The position numbers were made by a program, and so were the translations under genes. Below are positions 56,246-64,000 of a DNA stretch of 64,000 bases, one piece after another (positions within the stretch are counted from its first letter, which is position 1; every line of letters starts with the position of its first letter). This DNA is from Aureibacter tunicatorum (lineage in GTDB: Bacteria; Bacteroidota; Bacteroidia; Cytophagales; Cyclobacteriaceae), in NCBI RefSeq assembly GCF_036492635.1, contig NZ_AP025305.1, positions 3,410,001-3,474,000 on the forward strand. Reading direction: 5' to 3'. Below the pieces are notes generated by a model. The model was not told where the DNA came from. It saw only the letters and a program-made list of their open reading frames with translations, and made no database searches.

Positions 56246-57103
56246 CTAAATTGCCCAGCAAATTAACGTTGAACCTCCTATATATGAAAATGCTTCAATC
56301 AAAGCCGCTCCAACATTAGGTTTGTCTTGATTAACAATTTCATCTGTCAGATTTCGACCCGGCAAGAGGATCTTATCCGTCATCAATCTTGCCAAAGGCA
56401 AAAATATCAGTCCCAACAACACTTCAAAACCTAAAAGCATCAAACTCTCTTGCCAACTATAAAACTCAGTAGCAAGACCATTTCTAATCAAATTGGCAAT
56501 TGCGATCAAAGCCCCTCCAAATCCGATTCCCACAGCTATATTATTTTTTTCAATATGCTCATGAATATCATAAGGGGTAATCAGATTATAAACAAAGCTT
56601 GTCAATATTAATATCGCTTGACCTATCAACCAAAAGTATATCGCTGTTAAGATATCTCCTCCATCTCCAATGATGGCACCCATGATAATTAAACCAGTAG
56701 AAATTGAAATAGCCGCATCTACTGCCCCAGTTCCTACATTCTGATCTGTAATTATTTCCTTCTTGATATCGAATTTGCTCAAGATAATTTTATCATTAAT
56801 ATAGACAGATAAATTCAAGAGCACAATAGCTACTATTCCGTACAGCTCTATTTGTATAAAGTCATTCAACAACCCATTTGACTCGCCAGAAATAGCCGCT
56901 CCTATAGCCAGCAAAAGTCCAACGAAATAACCAACATGGGCAACAGAAAAAGCTAAATTGTCTTTTTCCACTAATTCATGCTTGACGCTGATATTAGGAT
57001 GGAAAATTTGATAAGCGATCTTACCCAAAACCACTAAGACAAAGCTTGCTCCCAAATAAACCAAGGAAGCCAAAATACCATTCAATAGATTAGAGATATC
57101 CAT
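56246..57103 (-). CDS. DUF350 membrane protein (YjfL-like)
   Basis: A 285-aa inner-membrane protein of about eight helices in two DUF350-like halves, each with NLAFSVAHVGYFVGLLLA or NIAVGIGFGGALIAIA (the repeated N-(L/I)-A-x-x-(V/I)-x-x-(H/F)-G(Y/G) pattern). DUF350 (YjfL) proteins occur with PspA homologues; a role in membrane stress or ion transport is proposed. Between the lipoprotein and spermidine-synthase-like genes, spacing 39 and 72 bp. Confidence 0.8.
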   Translation of the reverse strand: MDISNLLNGILASLVYLGASFVLVVLGKIAYQIFHPNISVKHELVEKDNLAFSVAHVGYFVGLLLAIGAAISGESNGLLNDFIQIELYGIVAIVLLNLSVYINDKIILSKFDIKKEIITDQNVGTGAVDAAISISTGLIIMGAIIGDGGDILTAIYFWLIGQAILILTSFVYNLITPYDIHEHIEKNNIAVGIGFGGALIAIANLIRNGLATEFYSWQESLMLLGFEVLLGLIFLPLARLMTDKILLPGRNLTDEIVNQDKPNVGAALIEAFSYIGGSTLICWAI

Positions 57104-57142
57104 TTTATATAGTTGTGTTGTTAATTGCTGAAAAAATTCCTG

Positions 57143-57874
57143 TTATTTACCAAAACCACCGCCTCTCGACCTATAAGACGATCCGCTGTATCTAGAACTT
57201 GACCTTGAGGAAGACCTGGAAGTACGGCTATTCACTCTGTTTTTAAAAGTGTTTTGTTTTTTAGACCATACCGAGTTGCTCTTCTGATTAGTCGTTCCAT
57301 AAGTTCCGTAATACGTCCTGCCATTTTGTGTAGGACCATAATAAGATCTTCCGCTCGAGTAATAATTATTTCTATAGTCATTCCAATAGCTTCTTCTGGC
57401 CGGGTATGCCAGCAAGTTAAACATGGAATTCATAAATGCATATCGTCCATAAAATTCCCAGAATGAACTACCATTGCTACCTTGTCTCCATTGTCCATAT
57501 TGAGAGTTCCCTATATAATTAGAGTACCCTGCAGGACTAATTTCTTTTTTAAGTTTTCCATCAGTCTTGGAAACGATTGTCATCCCCAAGGCATCTTCAT
57601 ATTTCAAAAACTCTCTCTCCGAGACTTCGTAAAACGGAGTAGTTGTCTCCGTAGGAAGCCCGTTCACAGGCTTGATGATTTTGAATTGTTGCTTGTAAGT
57701 ATTAGAAAAAATCCCTTCAGCATCCATATCTTGCAAGATAATAGAATAAGTCGGCACTGAATCCAATGACACTATCAGTTTATCCAGAGCAGATTTCTTG
57801 TATCCTCCACCACCGCATGAATACAGGGATGCTATCAATACAAATGCTAAAGAAATATGCAATAATCTTTTCAT
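57143..57874 (-). CDS. Lipoprotein with Ser/Arg/Gly/Tyr-rich tail
   Basis: A 243-aa lipoprotein (lipobox SLYSC, Cys20, followed by Gly-Gly-Gly). Residues 30-110 form a compact domain (VSLDSVPTYSIILQDMD, TPFYEVSEREFLKYEDALGM), then aromatic residues (WEFYGRYAFMNSMF), and from about 160 a low-complexity tail rich in Arg, Ser, Tyr, Gly ending YRSRGGGFGK. A basic tail of this type could bind peptidoglycan or nucleic acid, but no function is known. Its position matches a lipoprotein gene (YjfM-like) of comparable operons. I recognise no other family. Confidence 0.65.
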   Translation of the reverse strand: MKRLLHISLAFVLIASLYSCGGGGYKKSALDKLIVSLDSVPTYSIILQDMDAEGIFSNTYKQQFKIIKPVNGLPTETTTPFYEVSEREFLKYEDALGMTIVSKTDGKLKKEISPAGYSNYIGNSQYGQWRQGSNGSSFWEFYGRYAFMNSMFNLLAYPARRSYWNDYRNNYYSSGRSYYGPTQNGRTYYGTYGTTNQKSNSVWSKKQNTFKNRVNSRTSRSSSRSSSRYSGSSYRSRGGGFGK

Positions 57875-57893
57875 TGAGGTAATTTATGCAAAT

Positions 57894-58448
57894 TTAAGCT
57901 TTATTCGAAGGAATAATATTAGAAAATTGAAACTCCTTCACCACAGTTCCAATTGAAGCTTCAAACTCCTTTTCTCCCCACTGAGTTATGGAAAGTATTT
58001 TCTCTTCCGATTTATCGTAAAAGTCCCAATTGATCAGCTCAGCCCAACTACCTTCATCTTCGCCAAACTCTTTGCAATATCCAGCGCTGTCTTCATCAAG
58101 AAAGTAAGTAACACCCTCATAGCTGATCTTGGAAGGCGGAGTTTCTCTGCTGACAATATACTCTGGAAGATCTTCTTCAATATGTCTAATCTTCACTGGC
58201 CTCGTCACTGATAATTCCATTTCGGTATTATCATCCACTGACAAATAAATATATTCTTTGCCATCAAACAACTGAAACTCCTTTGTGAAGCAATTATTCC
58301 CCCAGTCATACTCAAAGGCCTTCTTCACTTCCCAATTTTGCATGTCGTACTCCACGATAAAACCAACGTTCAAATCACTCAACTTTAAATTTGTCGGATC
58401 ATATGAAGGCTCATCTTTCTTTTTATTAAAAAAATCAAATAATCCCAT
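57894..58448 (-). CDS. DUF4178 protein
   Basis: A 184-aa soluble protein (MGLFDFFNKKK start). The body resembles DUF4178: LSDLNVGFIVEYDMQNWEVKKAFEYDWG, then KEYIYLSVDDNTEMEL and ISYEGVTYFLDEDSAGYCKEFG, a domain of unknown function that recurs beside DUF350 and spermidine-synthase-like genes. ATG 58448 is chosen over 58469 since the extra residues (MCKIIKG) do not fit. Second half of the envelope-stress operon. Confidence 0.78.
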   Translation of the reverse strand: MGLFDFFNKKKDEPSYDPTNLKLSDLNVGFIVEYDMQNWEVKKAFEYDWGNNCFTKEFQLFDGKEYIYLSVDDNTEMELSVTRPVKIRHIEEDLPEYIVSRETPPSKISYEGVTYFLDEDSAGYCKEFGEDEGSWAELINWDFYDKSEEKILSITQWGEKEFEASIGTVVKEFQFSNIIPSNKA

Positions 58449-58550
58449 ACCTTTAATAATTTTGCACATGAAATCTTGCCAAGCAAGATAGTAATAGTTT
58501 ATTACAATTTTAACACCTCAATGTATAAATTGCATAAACTTTTTAATCAT

Positions 58551-58700
58551 CTAATTAAGAATATTAAACACCTTGCCCAACACCCATAAGGTTAGAAAAG
58601 ATGCGATCAAAACAACAACTATCCAAAAAGCCAATTTCAGCATAAATGAAAAAACCAAAATCGCCAATAAAATAATCAATACAAGCTTTAATATTTCCAT
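58551..58700 (-). CDS. 49-aa hydrophobic membrane protein in the PspA operon
   Basis: A 49-codon gene (ATG 58700, TAG at 58553-58551) filling the gap between DUF4178 and pspA. It starts MEILKLVLIILLAILVFSFM and continues LKLAFWIVVVLIASFLTLWV, i.e. two short hydrophobic stretches or one long hairpin with a Lys between and a polar Asn-rich end. It is on the operon strand with an ordinary codon pattern. Small membrane proteins (PspB/PspC-like in size) accompany PspA in other bacteria, so a membrane partner of PspA is a reasonable guess. Confidence 0.65.
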   Translation of the reverse strand: MEILKLVLIILLAILVFSFMLKLAFWIVVVLIASFLTLWVLGKVFNILN

Positions 58701-58781
58701 GATATTCAATTAGATGATTAAAAAAACCTTATGATAACTCATAAGGTCAAAAATAGATTAATGCGGGTCAAAAGGTCTATT

Positions 58782-59489
58782 TTATGAATTTCCTTTAAGT
58801 TTAGCTTTCAACGCAGCCAACTCGTCTGATGCAGCGCTACTGGAAGAAGACTCCAATGCCTTGTCGATTTCATCGTCTACAGATTTGCTCTCGTTGGCAA
58901 TTTCTCCATATGACTCAGCCAAAGCTTCATCTTCAGCAACTTTGTCTTTCATTTTTTCCAACATAGACACAGTGCTTGATGAATCGATCTGAGCCAATTG
59001 CTTGTTAAGTTTTTGAGTCGCGTTGCTTACTTTGACTCTAGCCTTCAAAGTCTTTAACTCATTTTCCCACTTGGAAATGTTCTGGCGCAATGTGCGAACA
59101 TTTTGCTCAAGTTGAGTCACAGAAAGCTCAAATTTGTCTCTTTCCGCCTTCGATCTTGTAGCGTGTTGCTCGTTTTCACCTTTCTTTACCAAAGCTTGGC
59201 TAGCCAATCTATCCGCTTCGTCAGCAGCCATATCGCCTGTTTCAGCTCTTTTAATTAATTGTACGGCTTTAGACTCATAATCTTTTGCCTTGTTGTTATA
59301 AGTCTCGAAGTCATTGCGGGCTCTTATAGCCATTGCTTTTACTTCAGCCAAAGACTTAAGACTAGAGTCAAGATCCTTTTTCATATCTCTGATTCCTTGC
59401 TCTGTCAATTTAATTGGATCTTCCAATTTGTCCACCGCTGCATGGGCTTCCGATTGTCCTATCTTGAATAACCTTTTGAAAATGTTCAT
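58782..59489 (-). CDS. pspA: PspA/IM30 family protein
   Basis: A 235-aa coiled-coil protein of the ESCRT-III-like PspA/Vipp1 family that binds and stabilises stressed membranes: MNIFKRLFKIGQSEAHAAVDKLEDPIKLTEQ start, then long heptad helices throughout and an acidic Ser-rich C-terminus (SSSSSAASDELAALKAKLKG). Length matches PspA. It is the second gene of the operon; there is no PspF-type regulator nearby, so control is unknown. Confidence 0.9.
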   Translation of the reverse strand: MNIFKRLFKIGQSEAHAAVDKLEDPIKLTEQGIRDMKKDLDSSLKSLAEVKAMAIRARNDFETYNNKAKDYESKAVQLIKRAETGDMAADEADRLASQALVKKGENEQHATRSKAERDKFELSVTQLEQNVRTLRQNISKWENELKTLKARVKVSNATQKLNKQLAQIDSSSTVSMLEKMKDKVAEDEALAESYGEIANESKSVDDEIDKALESSSSSAASDELAALKAKLKGNS

Positions 59490-59528
59490 AATATGCCTAT
59501 TTATAATTTTCTTGAAATAACTATTGTA

Positions 59529-59930
59529 CTAATATTTGCCTTTAGAGAATAATATCAAATCATCCGAATACTCGCTTAAAAGAAGTCCTAAAGAATTTAA
59601 CGTGGCTTCAATCTCATTGAGATCCAAATTCTCGATTTGCAAAGTATCTCTAAAAATCGCTTTTCTTCCTGAATCATCAAGAACAAAGGCTCCATGAATT
59701 ATATCTCTATTCTTTTGAAGCAATTTTTTCCAAATCTCGGCGTTGTCTTCTGGCAACTCAAAAATAAACTGTTCAAAAATCAAAATCGGGTCGGCAACAC
59801 CTATCATCATATTTTTAACGCCATTGGACTCATGCTCGATAATAAATACATCATCTTCTTCGCTTTCGAAATTGATGATATAGCCCAACTCATTCAAATA
59901 ATTCTTAACTTTTTGAAAATGGTTTTCCAT
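59529..59930 (-). CDS. YbjN/type III chaperone-like protein, first gene of the PspA operon
   Basis: A 133-aa acidic soluble protein with alpha/beta YbjN-like pattern (VKNYLNELGYIINFESEEDDVFIIEHES, then PILIFEQFIFELPEDNAEIWKKLLQKNRDIIHGAFVLDD and a final helix with LEIEATLNSLGLL-type spacing). Such proteins are fold relatives of secretion chaperones and occur as the first gene of comparable PspA operons (the YjfI position). Partner protein unknown. Start ATG 59930; a TATCTTTA-like element lies at about 59976-59969 but lacks the TTG. Confidence 0.68.
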   Translation of the reverse strand: MENHFQKVKNYLNELGYIINFESEEDDVFIIEHESNGVKNMMIGVADPILIFEQFIFELPEDNAEIWKKLLQKNRDIIHGAFVLDDSGRKAIFRDTLQIENLDLNEIEATLNSLGLLLSEYSDDLILFSKGKY

Positions 59931-60204
59931 TGGTTTTAGTTATTTTTGTCTTAAAAAATTCATCTCCATAAAGATAAATTTTATCTCCTAATAAAGCTAA
60001 CATTAGCTCGTCTCGTGCGACATAATATACTATACGGAAGCTTTTGCTCATAGTTTCAGCATTGCTCATAAAAATAGAAATTTTTGGAAAAATTTTTTTT
60101 CTTCTCCAAGAGACTTTATTTTAGCTAAGAATTTATACAACTTCTTCATTCATTGTAGAATCAGAAGCCCTGCAACAATACTTTAAAACAAGAAAATTTC
60201 AGAC

Positions 60205-60972
60205 ATGTCAAAAATAGGCAAGAATATCAAAAAAATCAGAGGAGTGAAGAAAATGAGCCAAGCGGTATTTGCCGATCTTTTTAATCTCGCTCGTCCTAGC
60301 ATTGGCGCTTATGAAGAAGGCCGATCTGAACCAAAGATTGAAACTATCATACAAATTTCAACTTATTTTGGCTTATCTATCGACGCATTACTAACAAGAG
60401 AGCTGACTGTCAATGAAATGTATAATTTTGACATCTTTGAAGACCTTCCTGAAAGCAATAGTTTGTTTAAATCCGCAAGCCAATACCCATCTATTCCCCT
60501 AGTTCCGATCGAAGCCCACAAAAGCTACTCACTTAAATATAAAGACAAAACCTATATCAAGGGACTTCCCAAAATAAACATTCCAACGAACAGCAAAAGT
60601 TTAAAGTTCAGGGCATTTGAAGTTCATCATGCCATTGCATTCAATTCAATAAACCTTGAGAAAAGGGATATTCTTATCTGTTGCAATATCAACTTGGAAG
60701 CTTTGGATAGAAACGATTTGATTGTCAAAATCAATAAAGGCCACTTGTCTTTTCTAAAATACATTAGAAACGAGAGCAACACCCACTTCGCTATAGATTT
60801 AACAAACAACAGAAAAACTACTTCATTTGACGAAATAGACATGATTGATAAAGTATGGAAATGTTCTTCTTTCATTTCGACACATAAAAAAATAAGCCTT
60901 CAAAACACCAACAGACTTGAACAAAGGATTGAAAATCTCGAAATTGAAATACTCAAATCAAAACAACAATGA
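60205..60972 (+). CDS. XRE-family regulator with LexA-like C-terminal half lacking the catalytic Ser
   Basis: A 255-aa regulator: HTH (about 5-60, MSQAVFADLFNLARPSIGAYEEGRSEPKIET) plus a C-terminal half of LexA/S24-like layout (about 100-215). The position usually holding G-D-S-M (Ser nucleophile) reads AFEVHHAIAF (137-146), so the protease cannot work; Lys near 186 is kept. The last segment is coiled-coil-like (RLEQRIENLEIEILKS). It lies divergently to the PspA operon (274 bp), so it might regulate it, though this is a guess. Confidence 0.8.
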   Translation: MSKIGKNIKKIRGVKKMSQAVFADLFNLARPSIGAYEEGRSEPKIETIIQISTYFGLSIDALLTRELTVNEMYNFDIFEDLPESNSLFKSASQYPSIPLVPIEAHKSYSLKYKDKTYIKGLPKINIPTNSKSLKFRAFEVHHAIAFNSINLEKRDILICCNINLEALDRNDLIVKINKGHLSFLKYIRNESNTHFAIDLTNNRKTTSFDEIDMIDKVWKCSSFISTHKKISLQNTNRLEQRIENLEIEILKSKQQ

Positions 60973-61189
60973 TTTTGCATTAATCTTCAAGATAATTTAC
61001 TACAATCTAATTTGATTTCTTACTATAACTATTTTTATACATTCTTTCTATACATGTTGACAAAGCGATATTAACCCGTTTTTTTTATCTGAATATCCAT
61101 AGTAATTACATTGCAAACACTTTAGTTTCAATAAAACTCAGACCTTGCTGGCGGTTCTAGTCAAACCGAAAGCTGCCTTCTCAGTTATT

Positions 61190-61220
61190 TATTTAATTCT
61201 TTCATTTCATGAATTAAATA
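61190..61220 (+). promoter_or_regulatory. AT-rich hairpin upstream of the GWxTD gene
   Basis: A perfect 10-bp inverted repeat (TATTTAATTC 61190-61199, GAATTAAATA 61211-61220) with 11-nt loop ends right before the Shine-Dalgarno at 61222. It could be a structured leader or an operator. Confidence 0.45.
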
Positions 61221-61221
61221 C

Positions 61222-61227
61222 AGGAGG
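61222..61227 (+). promoter_or_regulatory. Strong Shine-Dalgarno for the GWxTD gene
   Basis: AGGAGG, five bases before ATG 61233. Full SD sequences are rare in Bacteroidota, whose translation mostly does not use them, so this is notable and fixes the start. Confidence 0.6.
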
Positions 61228-61232
61228 GGCAC

Positions 61233-62438
61233 ATGAAAAAGCACTTTATAGTAATTTTATCATTAATATGTTTAATTTTTTCAACAAGATCACACTGCTT
61301 TGCTCAGTCCTTTTATAGAGTAAATACTTCCTACAAATATAATCCATACACCCCTATTCATTTCAATTACAAAATTGAGAAACAAGGGAAGCAATATATA
61401 ATTCACACTCTAATCAAACTGAACTGGGATGGCAATTTTGACAATTCCTACAAGCTGTCTTATTCCACAACGAAATCATATAAAACTCTGATTGATTTTC
61501 AGCAAACTCCTCTTATTTCTGAAAATTCAACTAAACAAAACTTGAAAGATGGAATGTATTTAAAATTCGCCTTGCCTAAAAACGAAATAAATAAACTGGT
61601 CATACTACACGTTAAAACACTTGATGGAAGGCATCAATATTTATATGACATTAATTTGAATGACAAGTCGAAGCAAATTGATATGGAAAACTTTGAATTC
61701 GACTTTTTAAAATCATATATATCACTTAACAAAATCGATGCAATCAACACTCCTAGCCTAAATCATCAACATGTAAGATTGGCTATACCTGAAAAAGAAT
61801 TGAAAGAAGCTCTTCCAGCCATCGAAGCGACGCATAATAAACAAAACTATGAAGACTCAACATACTTCATCCCTCTTATTGAAGCCTCTACTTCTAGCCA
61901 AGAGGGATTGTATATATTGCAAAGTGACTTTCAACCCAACAACAAACAATATTTAGTAAAAGGCGTTGAAAATGATTTTCCTAAATACAATGAAATCGAA
62001 GACTTAATAGGTCCAATCAAATATATTGCTACTAAGAAGGAGTATGAAAAAATCAGCAAATCCATTGATCCTAAAAAAAGCTTCGACAAATTCTGGATTT
62101 CATTAACACGTTCGGAAAAAAGAGCTCAATACCATGTAAAAAAATTCTACAAGCAAGTGACCAATGCCAATAAACTCTTTACTAATCTCAAAGATGGCTG
62201 GAAAACAGATAGAGGAATGGTCTATATCATTTTTGGACCGCCAAATGAAGTCTATAAAAATGGAAAAAAAGAGGAATGGACTTATTTGACCGTGGATAAC
62301 TTCAAAATAAAGTTTACTTTTGTGAACAAAAAAAGTTTGTTGTCAGGCTCTGAATACAAACTCAAAAGAAGAAAGCGATATAAAAGAGTCTGGTTGAGAG
62401 AAAAAGACTTATGGAGAAACGACCGAAAAGAAATATAG
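61233..62438 (+). CDS. GWxTD domain protein
   Basis: A 401-aa exported protein with signal peptide (about 1-24). Beta-rich domains fill the first two thirds, and the GWxTD signature lies near residue 330 (NLKDGWKTDRGMVYIIFGPP), followed by EEWTYL, as in the family; a basic tail (LKRRKRYKRVWLREKDL) ends it. The function of GWxTD proteins in Bacteroidota is unknown. Its stop overlaps the rlmB start by 28 nt, implying coupled translation. Confidence 0.85.
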   Translation: MKKHFIVILSLICLIFSTRSHCFAQSFYRVNTSYKYNPYTPIHFNYKIEKQGKQYIIHTLIKLNWDGNFDNSYKLSYSTTKSYKTLIDFQQTPLISENSTKQNLKDGMYLKFALPKNEINKLVILHVKTLDGRHQYLYDINLNDKSKQIDMENFEFDFLKSYISLNKIDAINTPSLNHQHVRLAIPEKELKEALPAIEATHNKQNYEDSTYFIPLIEASTSSQEGLYILQSDFQPNNKQYLVKGVENDFPKYNEIEDLIGPIKYIATKKEYEKISKSIDPKKSFDKFWISLTRSEKRAQYHVKKFYKQVTNANKLFTNLKDGWKTDRGMVYIIFGPPNEVYKNGKKEEWTYLTVDNFKIKFTFVNKKSLLSGSEYKLKRRKRYKRVWLREKDLWRNDRKEI

Positions 62439-63196
62439 CATTCCCTAAAAATAAGAAAGACAATATTGAAATGGTGTTCGGAATACGAGCTATTCTTGAA
62501 TCCATCAATTCAGGCAAAGAAATCGAAAAGCTTTTCATACAAACAGGAATCAACAACGAACTAATCAAAGAATTGATTCAAACTGCGAAAAATCGTAAAA
62601 TTCCTTTTGTCAAAGTACCTCAAGAAAAGCTCAATAGAATCACTAAAAAGAATCACCAAGGTGCGATAGCCTACCTTTCTGCAATTAAATATTTACCTCT
62701 CGAAAATATTATTTACCAAATATTTGAAAAGGGAGAGGACCCATTTCTACTAATACTTGACAGAATCACAGACGTAAGAAACTTCGGAGCTATCGCAAGA
62801 ACCGCAGAATGCTTAGGTGTTCACGCTATAATAATTCCTTCCAGAGGCGCAGCACAAGCAAATAGCGATGCTATTAAAACTTCCGCAGGAGCGTTGAACT
62901 ATATTCCTGTATGCAGAGAAGACAATTTGAAAGAAACCATCCAATACCTTAAAGATAGCGGGATCAATATTGTGGCTTCTACGGAAAAAACCGATACATC
63001 AATATTGGATGTTGAAATGAACGGTCCTGTTGCTATTATTATGGGCTCTGAAGAAAATGGCATATCCAACGAATACCTGAAACTTGCAGATCAAAGAGCT
63101 AAAATTCCTATGACAGGAAAAATAGAATCCTTAAACGTATCAGTTGCAGCAGGAATGATGTTGTATGAAGCGGTTAAACAACGATCTAAAAATTAA
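62411..63196 (+). CDS. rlmB: 23S rRNA Gm2251 methyltransferase RlmB
   Basis: A 261-aa SpoU/TrmH-family enzyme that 2'-O-methylates a guanosine in the 23S rRNA peptidyl transferase region. It has the N-terminal substrate-binding domain (MVFGIRAILESI, about 20-100) and the SPOUT catalytic domain: ITDVRNFGAIARTAECLG, AIIMGSEENGIS and IPMTGKIESLNVSVAAGMMLYEA, all typical. Start ATG 62411 overlaps the upstream gene by 28 nt; ATG 62471 (MVFGIRA) is an alternative that would avoid overlap but lose 20 residues. Confidence 0.93.
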   Translation: MEKRPKRNIAFPKNKKDNIEMVFGIRAILESINSGKEIEKLFIQTGINNELIKELIQTAKNRKIPFVKVPQEKLNRITKKNHQGAIAYLSAIKYLPLENIIYQIFEKGEDPFLLILDRITDVRNFGAIARTAECLGVHAIIIPSRGAAQANSDAIKTSAGALNYIPVCREDNLKETIQYLKDSGINIVASTEKTDTSILDVEMNGPVAIIMGSEENGISNEYLKLADQRAKIPMTGKIESLNVSVAAGMMLYEAVKQRSKN

Positions 63197-63225
63197 TTCC
63201 TTAGGATATCAGCAGAAAAATCACA

Positions 63226-63257
63226 AAAAAGCTCTGCATGAAATTACAGAGCTTTTT
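63226..63257. terminator. Bidirectional terminator between rlmB and the lipoprotein gene
   Basis: An 11-bp stem (AAAAAGCTCTG 63226-63236, CAGAGCTTTTT 63247-63257) with 10-nt loop; T runs on both strands' 3' sides. Confidence 0.82.
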
Positions 63258-63276
63258 ATCATAATTTACAGTTTAA

Positions 63277-63795
63277 CTATCTTGTCAACTCAATTGTAGC
63301 TTCTAAAGTGTAATGTATTGTAGCTCCCCCCATCTCATACTCTACTATTTCTTCTGTATGCAACTTTAACATTTTCTCAGTTAATTCAAGAATATGAGCT
63401 TGCTGAGTCAATCCGCTCTCGGTAACTTCTAATATATTTCCATTAACAATCTTCCATTCCCCATCAAAATTCGCGCTTTCAATTTCATAAAGCCCATCAG
63501 CAGTCGTTCCAGATGTCAATTCTATTTCATAATCTCCTTCTGAAGATACATTATTAGGATTTGATTCAAATACAACTACCTGATCAAAGTTTTTTCCAAC
63601 ACCAGTATAGTTTATTTTAGGGCTAGTCACTCCATTTACTACAGAATAAGATGAACCCGCATAATTAAATGCTGAGGTGTTCCAAGTGCCCGCTAACAAA
63701 TCTTCAGAAAATGAAAGATTATCATCTTCATCTTTCGAACATGACATTAGCATTACAGCCAAAACAAATACAAATAGTGATCTTAATTTTAACAT
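63277..63795 (-). CDS. Lipocalin-like lipoprotein, 172 aa
   Basis: A lipoprotein (lipobox AVMLMSC, Cys19, then acidic residues). The mature part opens with LLAGTWNTSAFNY, a phrase common to Bacteroidota lipocalin-like domains, and continues as repeated beta strands (VVFESNPNN, GDYEIELTSG, ANFDGEWKIVNGNILEV). Ligand unknown. Surface or periplasmic location cannot be distinguished. Confidence 0.75.
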   Translation of the reverse strand: MLKLRSLFVFVLAVMLMSCSKDEDDNLSFSEDLLAGTWNTSAFNYAGSSYSVVNGVTSPKINYTGVGKNFDQVVVFESNPNNVSSEGDYEIELTSGTTADGLYEIESANFDGEWKIVNGNILEVTESGLTQQAHILELTEKMLKLHTEEIVEYEMGGATIHYTLEATIELTR

Positions 63796-63935
63796 AGCTT
63801 TGTTTAGTTTATTTATTATGTAGAATAAATATATAATATTAAAATCATTTTTTTATCAAAAAATACTAATTAAAACTCATTCAAAATTAGTAGTAGTAAA
63901 AAATTAAAATAAAAACACAGATTAAATCTATCAAA

Positions 63936-64000
63936 TCATTCTATAATATTAATCCGTGCAGCATTCAACTTAGGGACAAGCTCATAAGCATGCTCTTTTT
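63936..64000 (-). CDS. Possible gene fragment at the window edge
   Basis: On the minus strand the edge holds an open frame whose last residues are HAYELVPKLNAARINIIE before TGA (63938-63936). The residue mix looks like coding, but only 20 codons are visible, so function cannot be named. Confidence 0.35.
   Translation of the reverse strand, partial: KEHAYELVPKLNAARINIIE

Noticed and set aside
61141-61221. Leader of the GWxTD gene as a possible riboswitch
   Set aside because: Only an AT-rich 10-bp hairpin and a weak 5-bp stem; no consensus of any known riboswitch class.

Overview
The window is low-GC DNA from a Bacteroidota genome, most likely a gliding, probably marine member of the Cytophagales. 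Signs of this are two type IX secretion (T9SS) cargo proteins with different C-terminal sorting domains, a PorP/SprF-family protein, TonB-dependent receptors, BatD, a GWxTD protein, FabV, many short-spaced lipoproteins, and promoters of the Bacteroidota type (TTG, about 20 nt, TAnnTTTG). No rRNA, tRNA, CRISPR array, insertion sequence or prophage is visible. Most genes are ordinary chromosomal ones.

Layout. 1-2714: the end of a PafA-like alkaline phosphatase and a 665-aa protein with a degenerate peptidase-M91-like C-terminus. 2711-6277: a copper locus on the minus strand (promoter, Cys-rich small protein, Met/His-rich lipoprotein, OprC-like receptor with a CxxxM...HxM site). 6453-13786: a PorP/SprF protein carrying three SPOR-like repeats, then a 1772-aa cadherin-repeat T9SS adhesin. 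13861-21732: Nfu, a DAACS symporter, AroC, BatD, small ORFs, QueG and RuvB. 21901-29904: ApbE, a methyltransferase, a ZIP transporter, a DcaP-like porin, a TPR protein, TtcA and two membrane proteins. 30223-36438: a 1494-aa secreted GH13 amylase, an AraC regulator and a lipoprotein. 36673-43688: a His-rich membrane protein with a TonB receptor, a complete PafA, then SRPBCC, STAS-like and beta-propeller proteins. 43926-46364: an 812-aa protein with a second degenerate M91-like domain. 46643-53472: FabV, ModC/ModB/MnmD, glycerate kinase, a POT transporter and a lipocalin. 54038-59930: a minus-strand envelope-stress operon (YbjN-like, PspA, a 49-aa membrane protein, DUF4178, lipoprotein, DUF350, membrane spermidine-synthase-like protein, rhomboid). 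60205-64000: an XRE regulator with a degenerate LexA-like half, a GWxTD protein, RlmB, a lipocalin-like lipoprotein and a gene fragment.

The most unusual content is the pair of large orphan proteins at 717-2714 and 43926-46364. They look unrelated overall, but near their C-termini they share four motifs in the same order. From memory these match the M91 (NleD-type) effector metallopeptidase family, which occurs among cargo proteins of extracellular contractile injection systems (eCIS). In both, the zinc motif HExxH is broken, in two different ways. The 812-aa protein also carries a papain-like segment in which the expected His seems lost. They are candidates for catalytically dead or repurposed effectors. 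No injection-system structural gene lies in the window, so the link to secretion is inference.

The second item of note is the PspA operon, which contains a 49-codon membrane protein gene that a length cutoff would miss. All family names are from sequence reading and memory of motifs; no database search was run.
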